DNA of 47,460 nucleotides from contig SPBP01000001.1 in assembly GCA_004525935.1 (NCBI GenBank), positions 1 through 47,460 on the forward strand, in the 5' to 3' direction. Under the pieces are notes generated by a model. It searched no databases and was not told where the DNA came from. It saw only the letters and a program-made list of their open reading frames with translations. Position 1 is the first letter of the stretch. The number at the start of each line of letters is the position of its first letter. This stretch comes from Lentisphaerales bacterium. GTDB taxonomy: Bacteria > Verrucomicrobiota > Kiritimatiellia > SPBP01. The position numbers and the translations under genes were made by a program. Positions 32,545 to 41,273 of this stretch are shown here, piece after piece.

Positions 32545-33453
32545 ATGGCTGCAAAGCAGAAAGGCAAAGACCAAGAAGCTGAGGTGTGGAGCGCGATCGC
32601 TGCGTTCGAGCAGATTCTCGAAGCCATCCCCAACGATCGCACCTCGCTTGAGACTCTTGCCCACGCTTACGAGCAGATCGGGGACCTAACTCGCGCCAAG
32701 GACTACCTGGTGCGGCTTGCGGATGCGGTAATATCCGAATCCGACTCAGAAACTGCCGAAGAAATCAGGGCGAAGTTGGCCAATCTGGCCGCGGACGATA
32801 CGGATGCGCAGGCGGCGCTCAGCCGCATAGACACATTTCTTGCTTCGGCCCCTCAACCCACACCAAAGGCGAGCGAACCGAGCCAGAAGATCACCGCGGA
32901 GCCATCACTGTCGGAACAGGCTCCCTCAACCTCCCAGAAGATTGCCACGGAACTGGGCTCTTTCAACATAGCCAACGAGTTGCCGTTCGCCTGGAAACTC
33001 CTTCAGTCGAACGAGATAACCCAGGAAGAGTATTCAAAGCTCGTTCAAGATCTAACCGAAATGTCCCGTTCCGACGCAGCCGTCACGGTATCCGTCCTTC
33101 ATGTTCTCAATGACAGAGGTTTCAAGAATCTATACAAAGTTATCGCTTCCGTGGCAAAGGACTGCCGGACTCCACCCGTTTCGCTCGCCAACTTCGAACT
33201 TCAATCGAGCGCGTTTGCACTTCTCCCGCTGGACTACATGATCAAGCGCGGCGTCATACCGTTCGACCTCATAGGCAACGATGTCCTGAGCGTGATAATG
33301 AATCCTTATGACAAGGAATTGATGAAGGAGGTCGAAGCTGCAACCGAAAGAACATGCCACTTCTTTGTCACTGCACCCGCGGAATTCGACGCGGCAATCG
33401 ACCGGATAAGGAATTATGCAGTTGCCGGGGGTGACGAGCCTGGCTCCGAATAG
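32545..33453 (+). CDS. Stand-alone GspE N-terminal (MshEN-like) domain protein with TPR-like start
   Basis: A 302 aa soluble protein. Residues ~12-90 contain TPR-like helices (AFEQILEAIPNDRTSLETLAHAYEQIGDLTRAKDYL). A Pro/Ser/Gln-rich linker (~105-140) is followed by a C-terminal part (~150-295) that resembles the N-terminal domain of the PilB ATPases: PPVSLANFELQSSAFALLPLDYMIKRGVIPF, NDVLSVIMNPYDKELMKEVE, then a final alpha/beta segment. No Walker motifs or ATPase core follow. Such a domain could compete with or bridge to the pilus ATPases, or bind a nucleotide ligand. An AGGGG precedes the ATG. It ends with TAG 6 nt from the convergent gspB. Confidence 0.75.
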   Translation: MAAKQKGKDQEAEVWSAIAAFEQILEAIPNDRTSLETLAHAYEQIGDLTRAKDYLVRLADAVISESDSETAEEIRAKLANLAADDTDAQAALSRIDTFLASAPQPTPKASEPSQKITAEPSLSEQAPSTSQKIATELGSFNIANELPFAWKLLQSNEITQEEYSKLVQDLTEMSRSDAAVTVSVLHVLNDRGFKNLYKVIASVAKDCRTPPVSLANFELQSSAFALLPLDYMIKRGVIPFDLIGNDVLSVIMNPYDKELMKEVEAATERTCHFFVTAPAEFDAAIDRIRNYAVAGGDEPGSE

Positions 33454-33459
33454 CGGTTC

Positions 33460-34299
33460 TCAGTCGGTAATCTCGCCGGGCCTCATGGTTCTTCTTTCGC
33501 CCTTATACTCCAGCACAACGTAGTCCGGCCCAACCGTAACAACCTCCACCTCGTCGATCGACTCGCCCGCTGCAACGAGCTCACCATTAATGATGGCAAT
33601 ACCACGCGGTGGTTTCATAAGAACCCCCTTCACGCTCAAAACCGGCCACAGAACGGGTTCTTTGGCCGCTTTCACCTCGGGTGGAGAACCGGCCGGTGTC
33701 GTCGGACCAGGCCCTGCAGGTGTGCCCGTCACCAGGTTCACCTCAGGCTTGTCGGGCACAACCGTAACATTTGCAGCAGGCCTGGGTTTAGGGACAGCAG
33801 GTGCTGGTGACGAAGATGTGCTGTCCGCCGTCGGGGCGTCCGGTCCTCCCGCAGAAGTATTCTCCGCTGAATCCGGCGCTGGCGGCGGGACGCCGGGCCG
33901 TGCCATGTTCTTGAATGCCGATGCAGCGAGCCAGATGATTGCGCCCAGTGTCAAGACGATCACAGAAACGACGCCCACTATGATCAGTACGGTCTTGTTC
34001 TTCTTTGGGCCGGATGCCGCCTTGCCATCAGGCGGAACAGGCGGAGGACCTCCAACTTCTCCTTCAAAGTCATCGGGGAGAGGAGGCGGTTCGACTCCGT
34101 CCAGGGGAGGTGGTTCGGCTATGACGTCTTCAGGAGTCACCGCGGACAACGCGTCGGTCTCCAGCTTGGGAGCTTTCAGCTTCAGGCCTTTGCCCTGGTC
34201 TGCCGACGACGCGGCGGCCGCATCCCCGCCCGCCTTGACTGCCTTCCCGCCTCCAGAATCTTCCTGCTGACGCTTCAGCGCTTCCTGTATGAGACTCAC
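33460..34299 (-). CDS. GspB-like protein (type II secretion accessory)
   Basis: A 279 aa bitopic protein with the N-terminal signature MSLIQEALKRQQ of GspB-like proteins, a Pro-rich cytoplasmic linker (EPPPLDGVEPPPLPDDF), one membrane helix (TVLIIVGVVSVIVLTLGAIIWLAA), a second Pro/Ala-rich periplasmic linker, and a C-terminal ~60 aa domain (WPVLSVKGVLMKPPRGIAIINGELVAAGE). The GTG start overlaps the TGA of gspA (GTGA). In other bacteria GspA-GspB help insert the secretin through peptidoglycan, which fits the secretin in this locus. Confidence 0.82.
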   Translation of the reverse strand: MSLIQEALKRQQEDSGGGKAVKAGGDAAAASSADQGKGLKLKAPKLETDALSAVTPEDVIAEPPPLDGVEPPPLPDDFEGEVGGPPPVPPDGKAASGPKKNKTVLIIVGVVSVIVLTLGAIIWLAASAFKNMARPGVPPPAPDSAENTSAGGPDAPTADSTSSSPAPAVPKPRPAANVTVVPDKPEVNLVTGTPAGPGPTTPAGSPPEVKAAKEPVLWPVLSVKGVLMKPPRGIAIINGELVAAGESIDEVEVVTVGPDYVVLEYKGERRTMRPGEITD

Positions 34300-35105
34300 C
34301 GGGGACCCTCCAGCTGAGCAATCGCCTTCTTCACCTGGCTCGCTCCTATTGTTAGCGTCCTGTCAACATAACCTGCGAGAAGAACGTTATCACAGACCGC
34401 ATTCACCAAGCGTGGCGTCCCCTGGCTGTACTTGTGAATCAGCTTCACCGCCGAGCTATCGAACACCACTCTCCCGTCTGAGCCGGCGACTCTCAGGCGG
34501 TGGTCTATATATATCACGGCCTGCTCCCGAGTCAAGGGAGAGATATGATATCGCACTGTTATACGCTGACGCAACTGGCGCAGGCTGGGACTGGCCAAAC
34601 GTTGCTTCAATTCCGGCTGTCCGACCAGAACTATTTGAATAAGCTTGTGTTGATCCGTCTCAAGATTGGAAAGGAGCCGGATCTGTTCCATAACTCGGGG
34701 TGAGAGATCCTGGGCCTCATCAATAATCAAAGCAACGTTAACATCCTCCTTATTCATCCGCAGCAAGAATTCATTCAGCGTCTCTATGTAGGTCAACCGG
34801 TCTCGACCTTTCACCTCGAGCCCGAAATCATTCAACATCGCGCGCATCAACTGGGTCTCGCTCAGGCAGGGATTCAGAATCAGCGCAGTCTGAACATCTT
34901 CGCTCAGCCCCGACAGCACGGCCCTGCAAATGGTCGTCTTCCCGCATCCCACCTCGCCGGTCAGCTGTATGAACCCTTTCCTTTGCTCAATGCCGTAGAT
35001 AACATGGCTGTAGGCTTCCCTATGTTGTGGTGAAAAGAAGAGATATCGAGGATCCGGCGTAACGCTGAACGGATATTCCTTAAGCCCATAGAATTCCAGA
35101 TACAT
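34296..35105 (-). CDS. GspA/ExeA-like AAA+ ATPase
   Basis: ATG 35105 (GGGGAG upstream) opens MYLEFYGLKEYPFSVTPDPRYLFFS, the hallmark of ExeA/GspA proteins. The in-frame start at 35144 lacks this support. Walker A is TGEVGCGKTT, Walker B LIIDEAQDLS, with sensor VLVGQPELKQRL and the arginine region LRQLRQRITVRYH. At 269 aa it holds only the cytoplasmic AAA+ module and lacks the C-terminal peptidoglycan-binding domain of full ExeA. It is coupled to gspB and probably works on secretin assembly. Confidence 0.88.
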   Translation of the reverse strand: MYLEFYGLKEYPFSVTPDPRYLFFSPQHREAYSHVIYGIEQRKGFIQLTGEVGCGKTTICRAVLSGLSEDVQTALILNPCLSETQLMRAMLNDFGLEVKGRDRLTYIETLNEFLLRMNKEDVNVALIIDEAQDLSPRVMEQIRLLSNLETDQHKLIQIVLVGQPELKQRLASPSLRQLRQRITVRYHISPLTREQAVIYIDHRLRVAGSDGRVVFDSSAVKLIHKYSQGTPRLVNAVCDNVLLAGYVDRTLTIGASQVKKAIAQLEGPR

Positions 35106-35181
35106 TGCCTTCTCCCCGAAGAAACCGACACACAGTATCACCATGCCGGGCAGCTCCGTCCACTACGAAGTTGCTTCCCCT

Positions 35182-36084
35182 TTATTCATGCCGATGACCC
35201 GCATGTTCATCGGATGAAGATCCTTCGCCCCCCTCACCGACATGGTCGTCCTCTTCGCAAAAGAGATAGTATTCCATGACCTTTATGACCTCCCATCTTG
35301 CCCGGGCCAATACCCGAACATCATCGCCCCTGGAGATGGCGGCTATTTGATCCCTGAAAGGACGCGACTTATCCGGAAATAGTGAAACCAGGTTCCTCAG
35401 AATCTGCAGCGTCTGCTCCGCGTTTCCCTGGAGTCCAGAAAGAACGGCGCGAGTTCCAAGTATCTCCCGCAGGTCCTGGCGTGCCTCCTCATCGTCGGGG
35501 CCCTTCTCGCCGGGCCATAGCATCAGGGCCGTGTCGTACGCTCTCCCTGCTTCCTCCTTGGCGTCGCCCTTGGCAAAGAAACGGCCCTTTCCAAGGTAGA
35601 CAAGATACGATTCCGGGTTATTCATCTGCGCTTCCTGGAGAACCCTGAGCGCCGCACCGATGTCGCCAGACTTACCCAGCCAATAGGAAGCTATGAGGTA
35701 GTTCTCAACGTTGTGTGGCTCAAGCATCACTGCAAGGCGAAGCCAGGGCATGATCTCGCGGACCTCCCGACCTTCGAGATGCCGGTGGCCGGCTGGAGAA
35801 ATAGACCGTGCAATGACCTGGTAGTAGTGGTCTTCGAAAGCCTTGTCCCTCTGATGGGACCTGCCCCTGTGAAAGGTTTCGTCGGCCGTTTCCACGAAGT
35901 CATCGGCAAGAAGGCCCGATGCGCGACCCAGAACTCGGCCAGCCAGAGTCGGGCCAGTGCCGAACCACATCCCCGGCATATTCACAATACGAATTGCCGC
36001 CAGACTGCCAAGCGCCCAGAGCACGAACACGCCGACAAGCGGACCACCGCATCGCCGGAAGAAGACCGGTACGACGGACTTCAC
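35182..36084 (-). CDS. Membrane-anchored TPR protein
   Basis: GTG 36084 overlaps the TGA of the upstream permease gene (GTGA) and has GGGAG 8 nt before it; a longer frame to 36195 would lie inside the permease. The 300 aa product has one N-terminal membrane helix (GVFVLWALGSLAAIRIV) and then TPR-like helices (MPWLRLAVMLEPHNVENYLIASYWLGKSGDIGAALRVL...). The C-terminus is acidic and ends in a His-rich tail (HAGHRHE). It is likely cotranscribed with the ABC transporter, and it may link that transporter to a periplasmic or cytoplasmic partner; no specific role is recognised. Confidence 0.72.
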   Translation of the reverse strand: MKSVVPVFFRRCGGPLVGVFVLWALGSLAAIRIVNMPGMWFGTGPTLAGRVLGRASGLLADDFVETADETFHRGRSHQRDKAFEDHYYQVIARSISPAGHRHLEGREVREIMPWLRLAVMLEPHNVENYLIASYWLGKSGDIGAALRVLQEAQMNNPESYLVYLGKGRFFAKGDAKEEAGRAYDTALMLWPGEKGPDDEEARQDLREILGTRAVLSGLQGNAEQTLQILRNLVSLFPDKSRPFRDQIAAISRGDDVRVLARARWEVIKVMEYYLFCEEDDHVGEGGEGSSSDEHAGHRHE

Positions 36085-36869
36085 GACATTGCTCCCCTCG
36101 AGAACTTCTTCCTGACATAACCCAGCCACGCCAGAAGGAGGAAGACAACCGTCATGTAAAGACCGTAGCACAACACCAGACATACAGGCCCCCATGGCGC
36201 CGCACTGTTCTCATAGACCAACCGCTGACGCATGTCAAAGAGCTCAAAATGCGGCAGGAATGCATAGAGGCCGAGCAGCGCCGTCGCTCGCATTCCCTCA
36301 ACGCGAACAAGAAGATCAGGGACCCTCGGAACCACTACAAAAGCCGCTCCTGTAAGCGCGAATGCGAAAGTCATTGCTGCATCGGCATTCATCCTGGTCG
36401 AGAGCGCCAGGGAAATGGCGGCGACCATTCCAAGCGCGACGGCATGCAGCAGGTATCCCTGCAGCAGCACACCACCCGCAAAATGTTCGCCCCTCAAGCC
36501 GACAACACCCGCAATGAGTGCGTAAAAGCAGAAAGTTGCCGCACACGCAATGCTCCACGCACCCAGCCATTTGCCCAGGACCAATTCCAGTCTTGCAACG
36601 GGTTTTGCCAGAAGCGAATAAACCGTGCCCTGTTTCTCTTCCGTGGGCAACTCGCGTGCGGAAATGGTAACCGATAGAATCCACCCGAAGAGCCAGGTGA
36701 ACAGCAGCCCCAGATCCTTGACATATCCCGCAATCCCGCCCAGCCCGAAAACGTCAACGGAAAGCAGCGCCATCAGCACAACTGCAAGAAGGACCAGCAG
36801 CACATACACATCCTTCTTCCGAAGCATCTCAAGCCACACCACGCAAGCTATCGTACCAATTCTTCTCAT
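36081..36869 (-). CDS. ABC-2 type transporter permease
   Basis: A 262 aa membrane protein with about six helices and the ABC-2/NosY-like opening (CVVWLEMLRKKDVYVLLVLLAVVLMALL). The cytoplasmic segment ISARELPTEEKQGTVYSLLAKPVARLELVLGKWLGAW is the characteristic coupling region of this family. It is 39 nt after its ATPase gene. The substrate is unknown; such pairs act in export or in release of lipids, proteins or drugs. Confidence 0.87.
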   Translation of the reverse strand: MRRIGTIACVVWLEMLRKKDVYVLLVLLAVVLMALLSVDVFGLGGIAGYVKDLGLLFTWLFGWILSVTISARELPTEEKQGTVYSLLAKPVARLELVLGKWLGAWSIACAATFCFYALIAGVVGLRGEHFAGGVLLQGYLLHAVALGMVAAISLALSTRMNADAAMTFAFALTGAAFVVVPRVPDLLVRVEGMRATALLGLYAFLPHFELFDMRQRLVYENSAAPWGPVCLVLCYGLYMTVVFLLLAWLGYVRKKFSRGAMS

Positions 36870-36908
36870 TCTCTCACTCGTCTCGTCGCGCAGAATGCTG
36901 TTCTTGCC

Positions 36909-37634
36909 TCATTCTGCCATTACCCGCAGGAAGTACTTCTCGAGGCTTTCGCCATTCTGAACCAGGTCCAAGACTTTCCCTTCGGCAACCAGTTTCCCAT
37001 TTGAAATCATGACAATATGATCGCAAACCAGCTCAACTTCAGACAGCTCGTGAGACGAAAAGAAGACCGTCTTGCCGGTCTCCCGTAAATCAGAAATCAG
37101 GCTCCTGACCTTCATTCGACCCAACGGATCGAGTCCGCCCGTCGGCTCATCAAGGATTACAAGCTCGGGATCGTTGATGAGCGCCTGTGCCAACCCGATT
37201 CTCTGCATCATGCCTCTCGAATAGGTGCCGATGCGCCGATCAGCCGCGTGCGCAAGGTCCAGCTTCGCAAGCAGGTCGTCAATGCGCCGTCTGAGCAGTC
37301 TCCGTTCCATCAGGAACAGTCTGCCTGCCATACCAAGAAGCTCCCGGCCCGTCAGGAACCTGTAAGTCTCCGGATGCTCCGGGAGGTAGCCGATTCGTTG
37401 CCTCGCTATTCTGCCGCCCACGTCGCAACCGAGAACGCGGGCTGAGCCCGAAGTGGGCTCTATGAAACCCAGCAGAACATGGATAGCCGTGGTCTTGCCC
37501 GCCCCGTTCGGACCCAGGAAGCCGACAACACTACCGGTGGGAACCGTAAGGCTTAGTCCCTGCAAGGCTTCCACATGTTTCCCGCGGGCATAGTACCGAA
37601 CGAACAGATCGCTGATTGCTATAGCATCTTTCAT
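36909..37634 (-). CDS. ABC transporter ATP-binding protein
   Basis: A 241 aa nucleotide-binding subunit: Walker A GPNGAGKTT, Q-loop GYLPEHPE, ABC signature YSRGMMQRIGLAQAL (the usual LSGGQ is replaced by YSRGM, common in the ABC-2 CcmA group), Walker B LVILDEPTGGLDP, and switch His in FFSSHELSEVE. It is the first gene of the ATPase-permease-TPR set and probably energises the neighbouring permease. Confidence 0.93.
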   Translation of the reverse strand: MKDAIAISDLFVRYYARGKHVEALQGLSLTVPTGSVVGFLGPNGAGKTTAIHVLLGFIEPTSGSARVLGCDVGGRIARQRIGYLPEHPETYRFLTGRELLGMAGRLFLMERRLLRRRIDDLLAKLDLAHAADRRIGTYSRGMMQRIGLAQALINDPELVILDEPTGGLDPLGRMKVRSLISDLRETGKTVFFSSHELSEVELVCDHIVMISNGKLVAEGKVLDLVQNGESLEKYFLRVMAE

Positions 37635-37785
37635 TTGATGCCTCGCATTCTATCCCCGTCGACTCATGAGTTCAACGAGTTCCTGAATCGACATCATTTT
37701 CGCCACACGCTGCATGTCGTCGCGCTTAAAGGCAATATACCGTGTTATTCTGAAAGAGTCGGCCACATATTCTGCTGTAACTATT

Positions 37786-39039
37786 TCAACCCCGCCTCAG
37801 AAGCGCGCTATACCCGCCATCCGTGTCCGTGTCGGGCGGAAACAACAGTGATTCCCGCACAATACTGAAATCAGGTCGCTTCCGGATCCACGATGTCACC
37901 TGTTTCTCATTCTCCTCCCGCTCGAGGCTACAGGTTGAATAAACGATGCGCCCCCCCGGTCTCAGCAGGGCTGCAAGTCCGTCAAGAATGGATCTTTGCG
38001 TATCCATCAGATCCGAAAGCCGCTTCGCCGAGAATCGCCATCGCGCCTCGGCCCGTCTTCTCAAGGTGCCCGTATTCGTGCAGGGAACATCCGCGAGAAT
38101 GGCGTCGAACGTACGACCACCCAGCAAACGGGAGGCCGCGCCGGCATTACCCCGCCGAATCTCCATGAAGTCCATTCTTGCCCGATCCCTGTTCTTGCGC
38201 AGTAAATCGAGCCTGCCGTCTACAAGGTCCATTGCCACGAGTGCGCCCTTCCCTTGCATGAGTTCGCCGATAAAGATTGCCTTTCCTCCTGGTGCGGCAC
38301 ATGCGTCAAGCACGGTTTCTCCCGGCTGCGGATCCAGCATCTGCACGGGCGCCAGGGTGGAGGGATCCTGAACACAGAACAAGCCCTCGGCGTATCCAGG
38401 CACGTCTTCGACCCGCACACCCGGAGGCAGAACAATGCAACGTTCGGGCGCGAACGGGTGCGGAACTACAGCCATGTCGTGCTGCTCCAACTCGCTGCGG
38501 AAGCTCCCCATATCCGTTCGCAAGAGGTTTATCCGTATCACTGTTCGCGGTCGCTCGTTGTTCCAACGGCAAAGGCGGGTGGCCTGTCGCAGACCCTTCG
38601 TGGACACCCACCGGTCCACGAGAAGATCCGGATGTGACTCCCTCACCCCCAGCGATGCCGCCACCAGCTCTCGTTCAATCAAGGCCTTCTCGCGCAATGC
38701 CCGGCGCAGGACCGCGTTCACAAAGCCACCCCGCGCATCGCCCAGGACCGCTTTCGCCGCAGTCACCGTCTCATTCACAGCCGCGTATTCTTCGACATTC
38801 GACATGAACCAGGTCTGGCACAGCCCTATCATCAGGAACGGAAGTGTGGCCGGATCCGGCTGTCGGCGCGAACAACGCGCAGCTATCCATTCCAGCGTGC
38901 GCCGTCCTTTCACAACACCGTAGACCATTTCCGTAACAAACGCCCGGTCGGCTGCAACGGGATCGAGAAGGCGCTCCACAAACCCTCCATCACTCAGCCA
39001 TTTCGAAACAACCCCGGCCGCAACAGCTCTCGAGTTCAT
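37786..39039 (-). CDS. rsmB: 16S rRNA m5C967 methyltransferase RsmB-like
   Basis: A 417 aa Fmu/NOL1/Sun family enzyme. The N-terminal NusB-like RNA-binding region (RAFVTEMVYGVVKGRRTLEWI, and NAVLRRALREK) is followed by the SAM-binding motif DACAAPGGKAIFIGEL, the Cys motif ADVPCTNTGTLRRR and the second cysteine YSTCSLEREENE, which is the methyl acceptor/nucleophile arrangement of m5C enzymes. ATG 39039 overlaps the stop of rlmN by 4 nt. The pairing of two rRNA methylases suggests a ribosome-maturation operon. Confidence 0.91.
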   Translation of the reverse strand: MNSRAVAAGVVSKWLSDGGFVERLLDPVAADRAFVTEMVYGVVKGRRTLEWIAARCSRRQPDPATLPFLMIGLCQTWFMSNVEEYAAVNETVTAAKAVLGDARGGFVNAVLRRALREKALIERELVAASLGVRESHPDLLVDRWVSTKGLRQATRLCRWNNERPRTVIRINLLRTDMGSFRSELEQHDMAVVPHPFAPERCIVLPPGVRVEDVPGYAEGLFCVQDPSTLAPVQMLDPQPGETVLDACAAPGGKAIFIGELMQGKGALVAMDLVDGRLDLLRKNRDRARMDFMEIRRGNAGAASRLLGGRTFDAILADVPCTNTGTLRRRAEARWRFSAKRLSDLMDTQRSILDGLAALLRPGGRIVYSTCSLEREENEKQVTSWIRKRPDFSIVRESLLFPPDTDTDGGYSALLRRG

Positions 39040-40103
39040 GATGGCATCTCCGCTGCTGGTCCAGGAATCCCCTCACCACGTTCTCCGCTCCGCAACTGGC
39101 CACAGGCCGCGTCGAGCGAAGCTCCCCGGGATCTCCGCACGGTAACATTTATTCCCGCCCTACCCAGGACGCCGGCAAAGGCATCGCACGTTTCCTCATC
39201 CGAAGCAGAACAGCCATACTCCACAACCGTGCTGAGTGGTATCAGATTCACGCGGCATTGAAGCGGGCGAAGAAGCCGCGCCAGAGCCTCGGAGTGCTCA
39301 CGAGAATCGTTGGTTCCCGCGATCATTACATATTCAAACGTAATTATCCGGCCAGTCTTCCTCGAATACGCCTCGCAGGCCCCAATAAGTTCGTGTAACG
39401 GATACTTACGATTGACCGGCATCATCTCACTCCGGAGTGCATCATCGGGCGCGTGAAGAGACACCGAGAGTTCCACCTGGATCCCTTCCTCAGACAAACG
39501 CGTAATACCCGGGATTATGCCACAAGTGCTGATTGTGATCCTGCGGGCACCTATCCTGAGGCCCTCCCCGTCGTTAAGGATCCGCACCGAGCGCAGAACC
39601 GACTCATAATTGTCGAGCGGTTCCCCAATTCCCATGTAGACAACGTGCGTGGGCAGTCTGCCTGCGGATTCCGCCGCCGCAAGAACCTGCTCAACAATTT
39701 CACCGGTCTCGAGATTCCGCCGGATTCCGACTCGTCCACTCGCGCAGAACCTGCATCCGTACCTGCAACCCGCCTGGCTCGACACACATACAGTGAGCCG
39801 CCGCTTTGCAGGAATAATGGCGAACTCAACTGATTCCCCATCCCGGAACGCCGCCAGAATCTTCTGGGTACCTCCCTGTTCCCCCAGAGTTCTCTGGGGA
39901 ACCAGCGAATTCAACAGGAAACATTCGGCAAGCCTCAAACGCAACCCTTCCGGCAAGTTCTTCATGTTACACCAGTCCGACACCCGTTTCACGTATAGCC
40001 AATGCCATATCTGTGCCGCGCGAAACGACGATTCACCAGCAGTTCGACACCAGGAGTCGAGGTCCCCGAGCGTCAAGTCGTGAATTAGTTTCCTCGTTTC
40101 CAT
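39036..40103 (-). CDS. rlmN: Dual-specificity 23S rRNA/tRNA (adenine-C2) methyltransferase RlmN
   Basis: A 355 aa radical SAM enzyme that methylates A2503 of 23S rRNA and A37 of some tRNAs. The CxxxCxxC cluster motif is C113-C117-C120 (AGCRYGCRFC). The two catalytic cysteines are also present: C106 just upstream (TVCVSSQ) and one in the C-terminal DAACGQL. VVYMGIGEPLDNYE and RRITISTCGIIPGI are further family blocks. The 355 aa length is normal. It is cotranscribed with rsmB by a 4-nt overlap. Confidence 0.95.
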   Translation of the reverse strand: METRKLIHDLTLGDLDSWCRTAGESSFRAAQIWHWLYVKRVSDWCNMKNLPEGLRLRLAECFLLNSLVPQRTLGEQGGTQKILAAFRDGESVEFAIIPAKRRLTVCVSSQAGCRYGCRFCASGRVGIRRNLETGEIVEQVLAAAESAGRLPTHVVYMGIGEPLDNYESVLRSVRILNDGEGLRIGARRITISTCGIIPGITRLSEEGIQVELSVSLHAPDDALRSEMMPVNRKYPLHELIGACEAYSRKTGRIITFEYVMIAGTNDSREHSEALARLLRPLQCRVNLIPLSTVVEYGCSASDEETCDAFAGVLGRAGINVTVRRSRGASLDAACGQLRSGERGEGIPGPAAEMPS

Positions 40104-40178
40104 ATTGCGCCTGTCGAATACCTTCAGGTTAACAGCATTGCAGGGAACGTCGGACCGGCCGGCCGGAGTGCCGCATCA

Positions 40179-41264
40179 TCATTTCCGCAGAATAGAACTG
40201 TTCAAATCGTCGCCGCGGCTCGCGGCTTCGTAAAATCTCTTCTCGGGAAAGATTTCCGCCGTATATTTCGCAAGCGTCACAATCGTCGGACCATAACCCT
40301 TCGAATACATGTGCCGCTCCAACTCGTATCCGACCTCGCCGGCGGACCGAAATCTTTCTGCCGGCGAACGGGCAAGACATCGCATAAGAATATCCACGAG
40401 TTCCTGAGGAACTCCTTGTCTGAAACCTTCCACCGGAGGAATCTCGCCATTGACAATGCCATCAATCGCATCCGACTCACTGTCTCGCTCAAAAATGCGT
40501 TCGCCCGTAAGCAATTCATAGAAGACCACGCCCAGAGAGAAGATATCACTCTTCTTGTCCGTGTCCTTATAAGTTGCCTGTTCCGGCGACATGTAGGGAA
40601 TCTTGCCGACCATCATGCAGTCGTTGAGCTTGTCCGCAACAATCCGGCGGGCCTTCGCCACCCCGAAATCGGTCAGTTTCACTTCGCCTTCATTGGTTAC
40701 CATGATGTTTCTCGGCGACACATCGCGATGCACTATGTCGAGCCTCTCCCCGTTTTCATCGGTCTTACTATGCGCATACTCGAGACCGCGGCATATCCTG
40801 CTGGCTATGTATGACACCAGCTCGACGGGCACGGTCCGGTCCAGCTCCTGATGTCTAGCCATGAACTGTTCCAGGTCAATTCCGTCGATGTACTCCATTG
40901 CAATAAAGTAACCGTCGTCCGAACGACCGAGTTGGTACATCTGAACTATGTTCTGATGGACTAGTCCGGCGACCAGCTTTGCCTCGCCGATGAACATCGA
41001 CACAAACTCCTCATCCTCGGAGATCTCAGGCAAGAGCAGCTTGATCGCCACGGTCTTTACGAAGCCCACTGCACCATGCTGCTCAGCCTCGTATATGGAA
41101 CCCATGCCGCCCGTCGCAATCTGACGCTTCAACTCATATCTTGTAGTCGTCGTTATCACTGATCCGGGCCGGAACCCAGTCACGCGACCGCTCGAGGATG
41201 CACTCTGCACCGTAATACATTGCGATCGACTCTTACGTTTTGCGTTCTTCTCAGTCACATGCAC
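40179..41264 (-). CDS. Ser/Thr protein kinase (Hanks type)
   Basis: A soluble 361 aa kinase. The Gly-rich loop is RQIATGGMGSIYEA; Lys is in TVAIKLLLPE; the catalytic loop HRDVSPRNIM keeps Asp and Asn; DFGVAK follows. The C-terminal ~50 residues are not kinase and show no membrane helix. Start codon: GTG 41264 as given, or GTG 41258, which has AGAGG 8 nt upstream. It follows ispH after 9 nt, so a shared transcript is likely. PknB-type PASTA repeats are absent. Target proteins are unknown. Confidence 0.9.
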   Translation of the reverse strand: MHVTEKNAKRKSRSQCITVQSASSSGRVTGFRPGSVITTTTRYELKRQIATGGMGSIYEAEQHGAVGFVKTVAIKLLLPEISEDEEFVSMFIGEAKLVAGLVHQNIVQMYQLGRSDDGYFIAMEYIDGIDLEQFMARHQELDRTVPVELVSYIASRICRGLEYAHSKTDENGERLDIVHRDVSPRNIMVTNEGEVKLTDFGVAKARRIVADKLNDCMMVGKIPYMSPEQATYKDTDKKSDIFSLGVVFYELLTGERIFERDSESDAIDGIVNGEIPPVEGFRQGVPQELVDILMRCLARSPAERFRSAGEVGYELERHMYSKGYGPTIVTLAKYTAEIFPEKRFYEAASRGDDLNSSILRK

Positions 41265-41273
41265 CGCCTCTGA

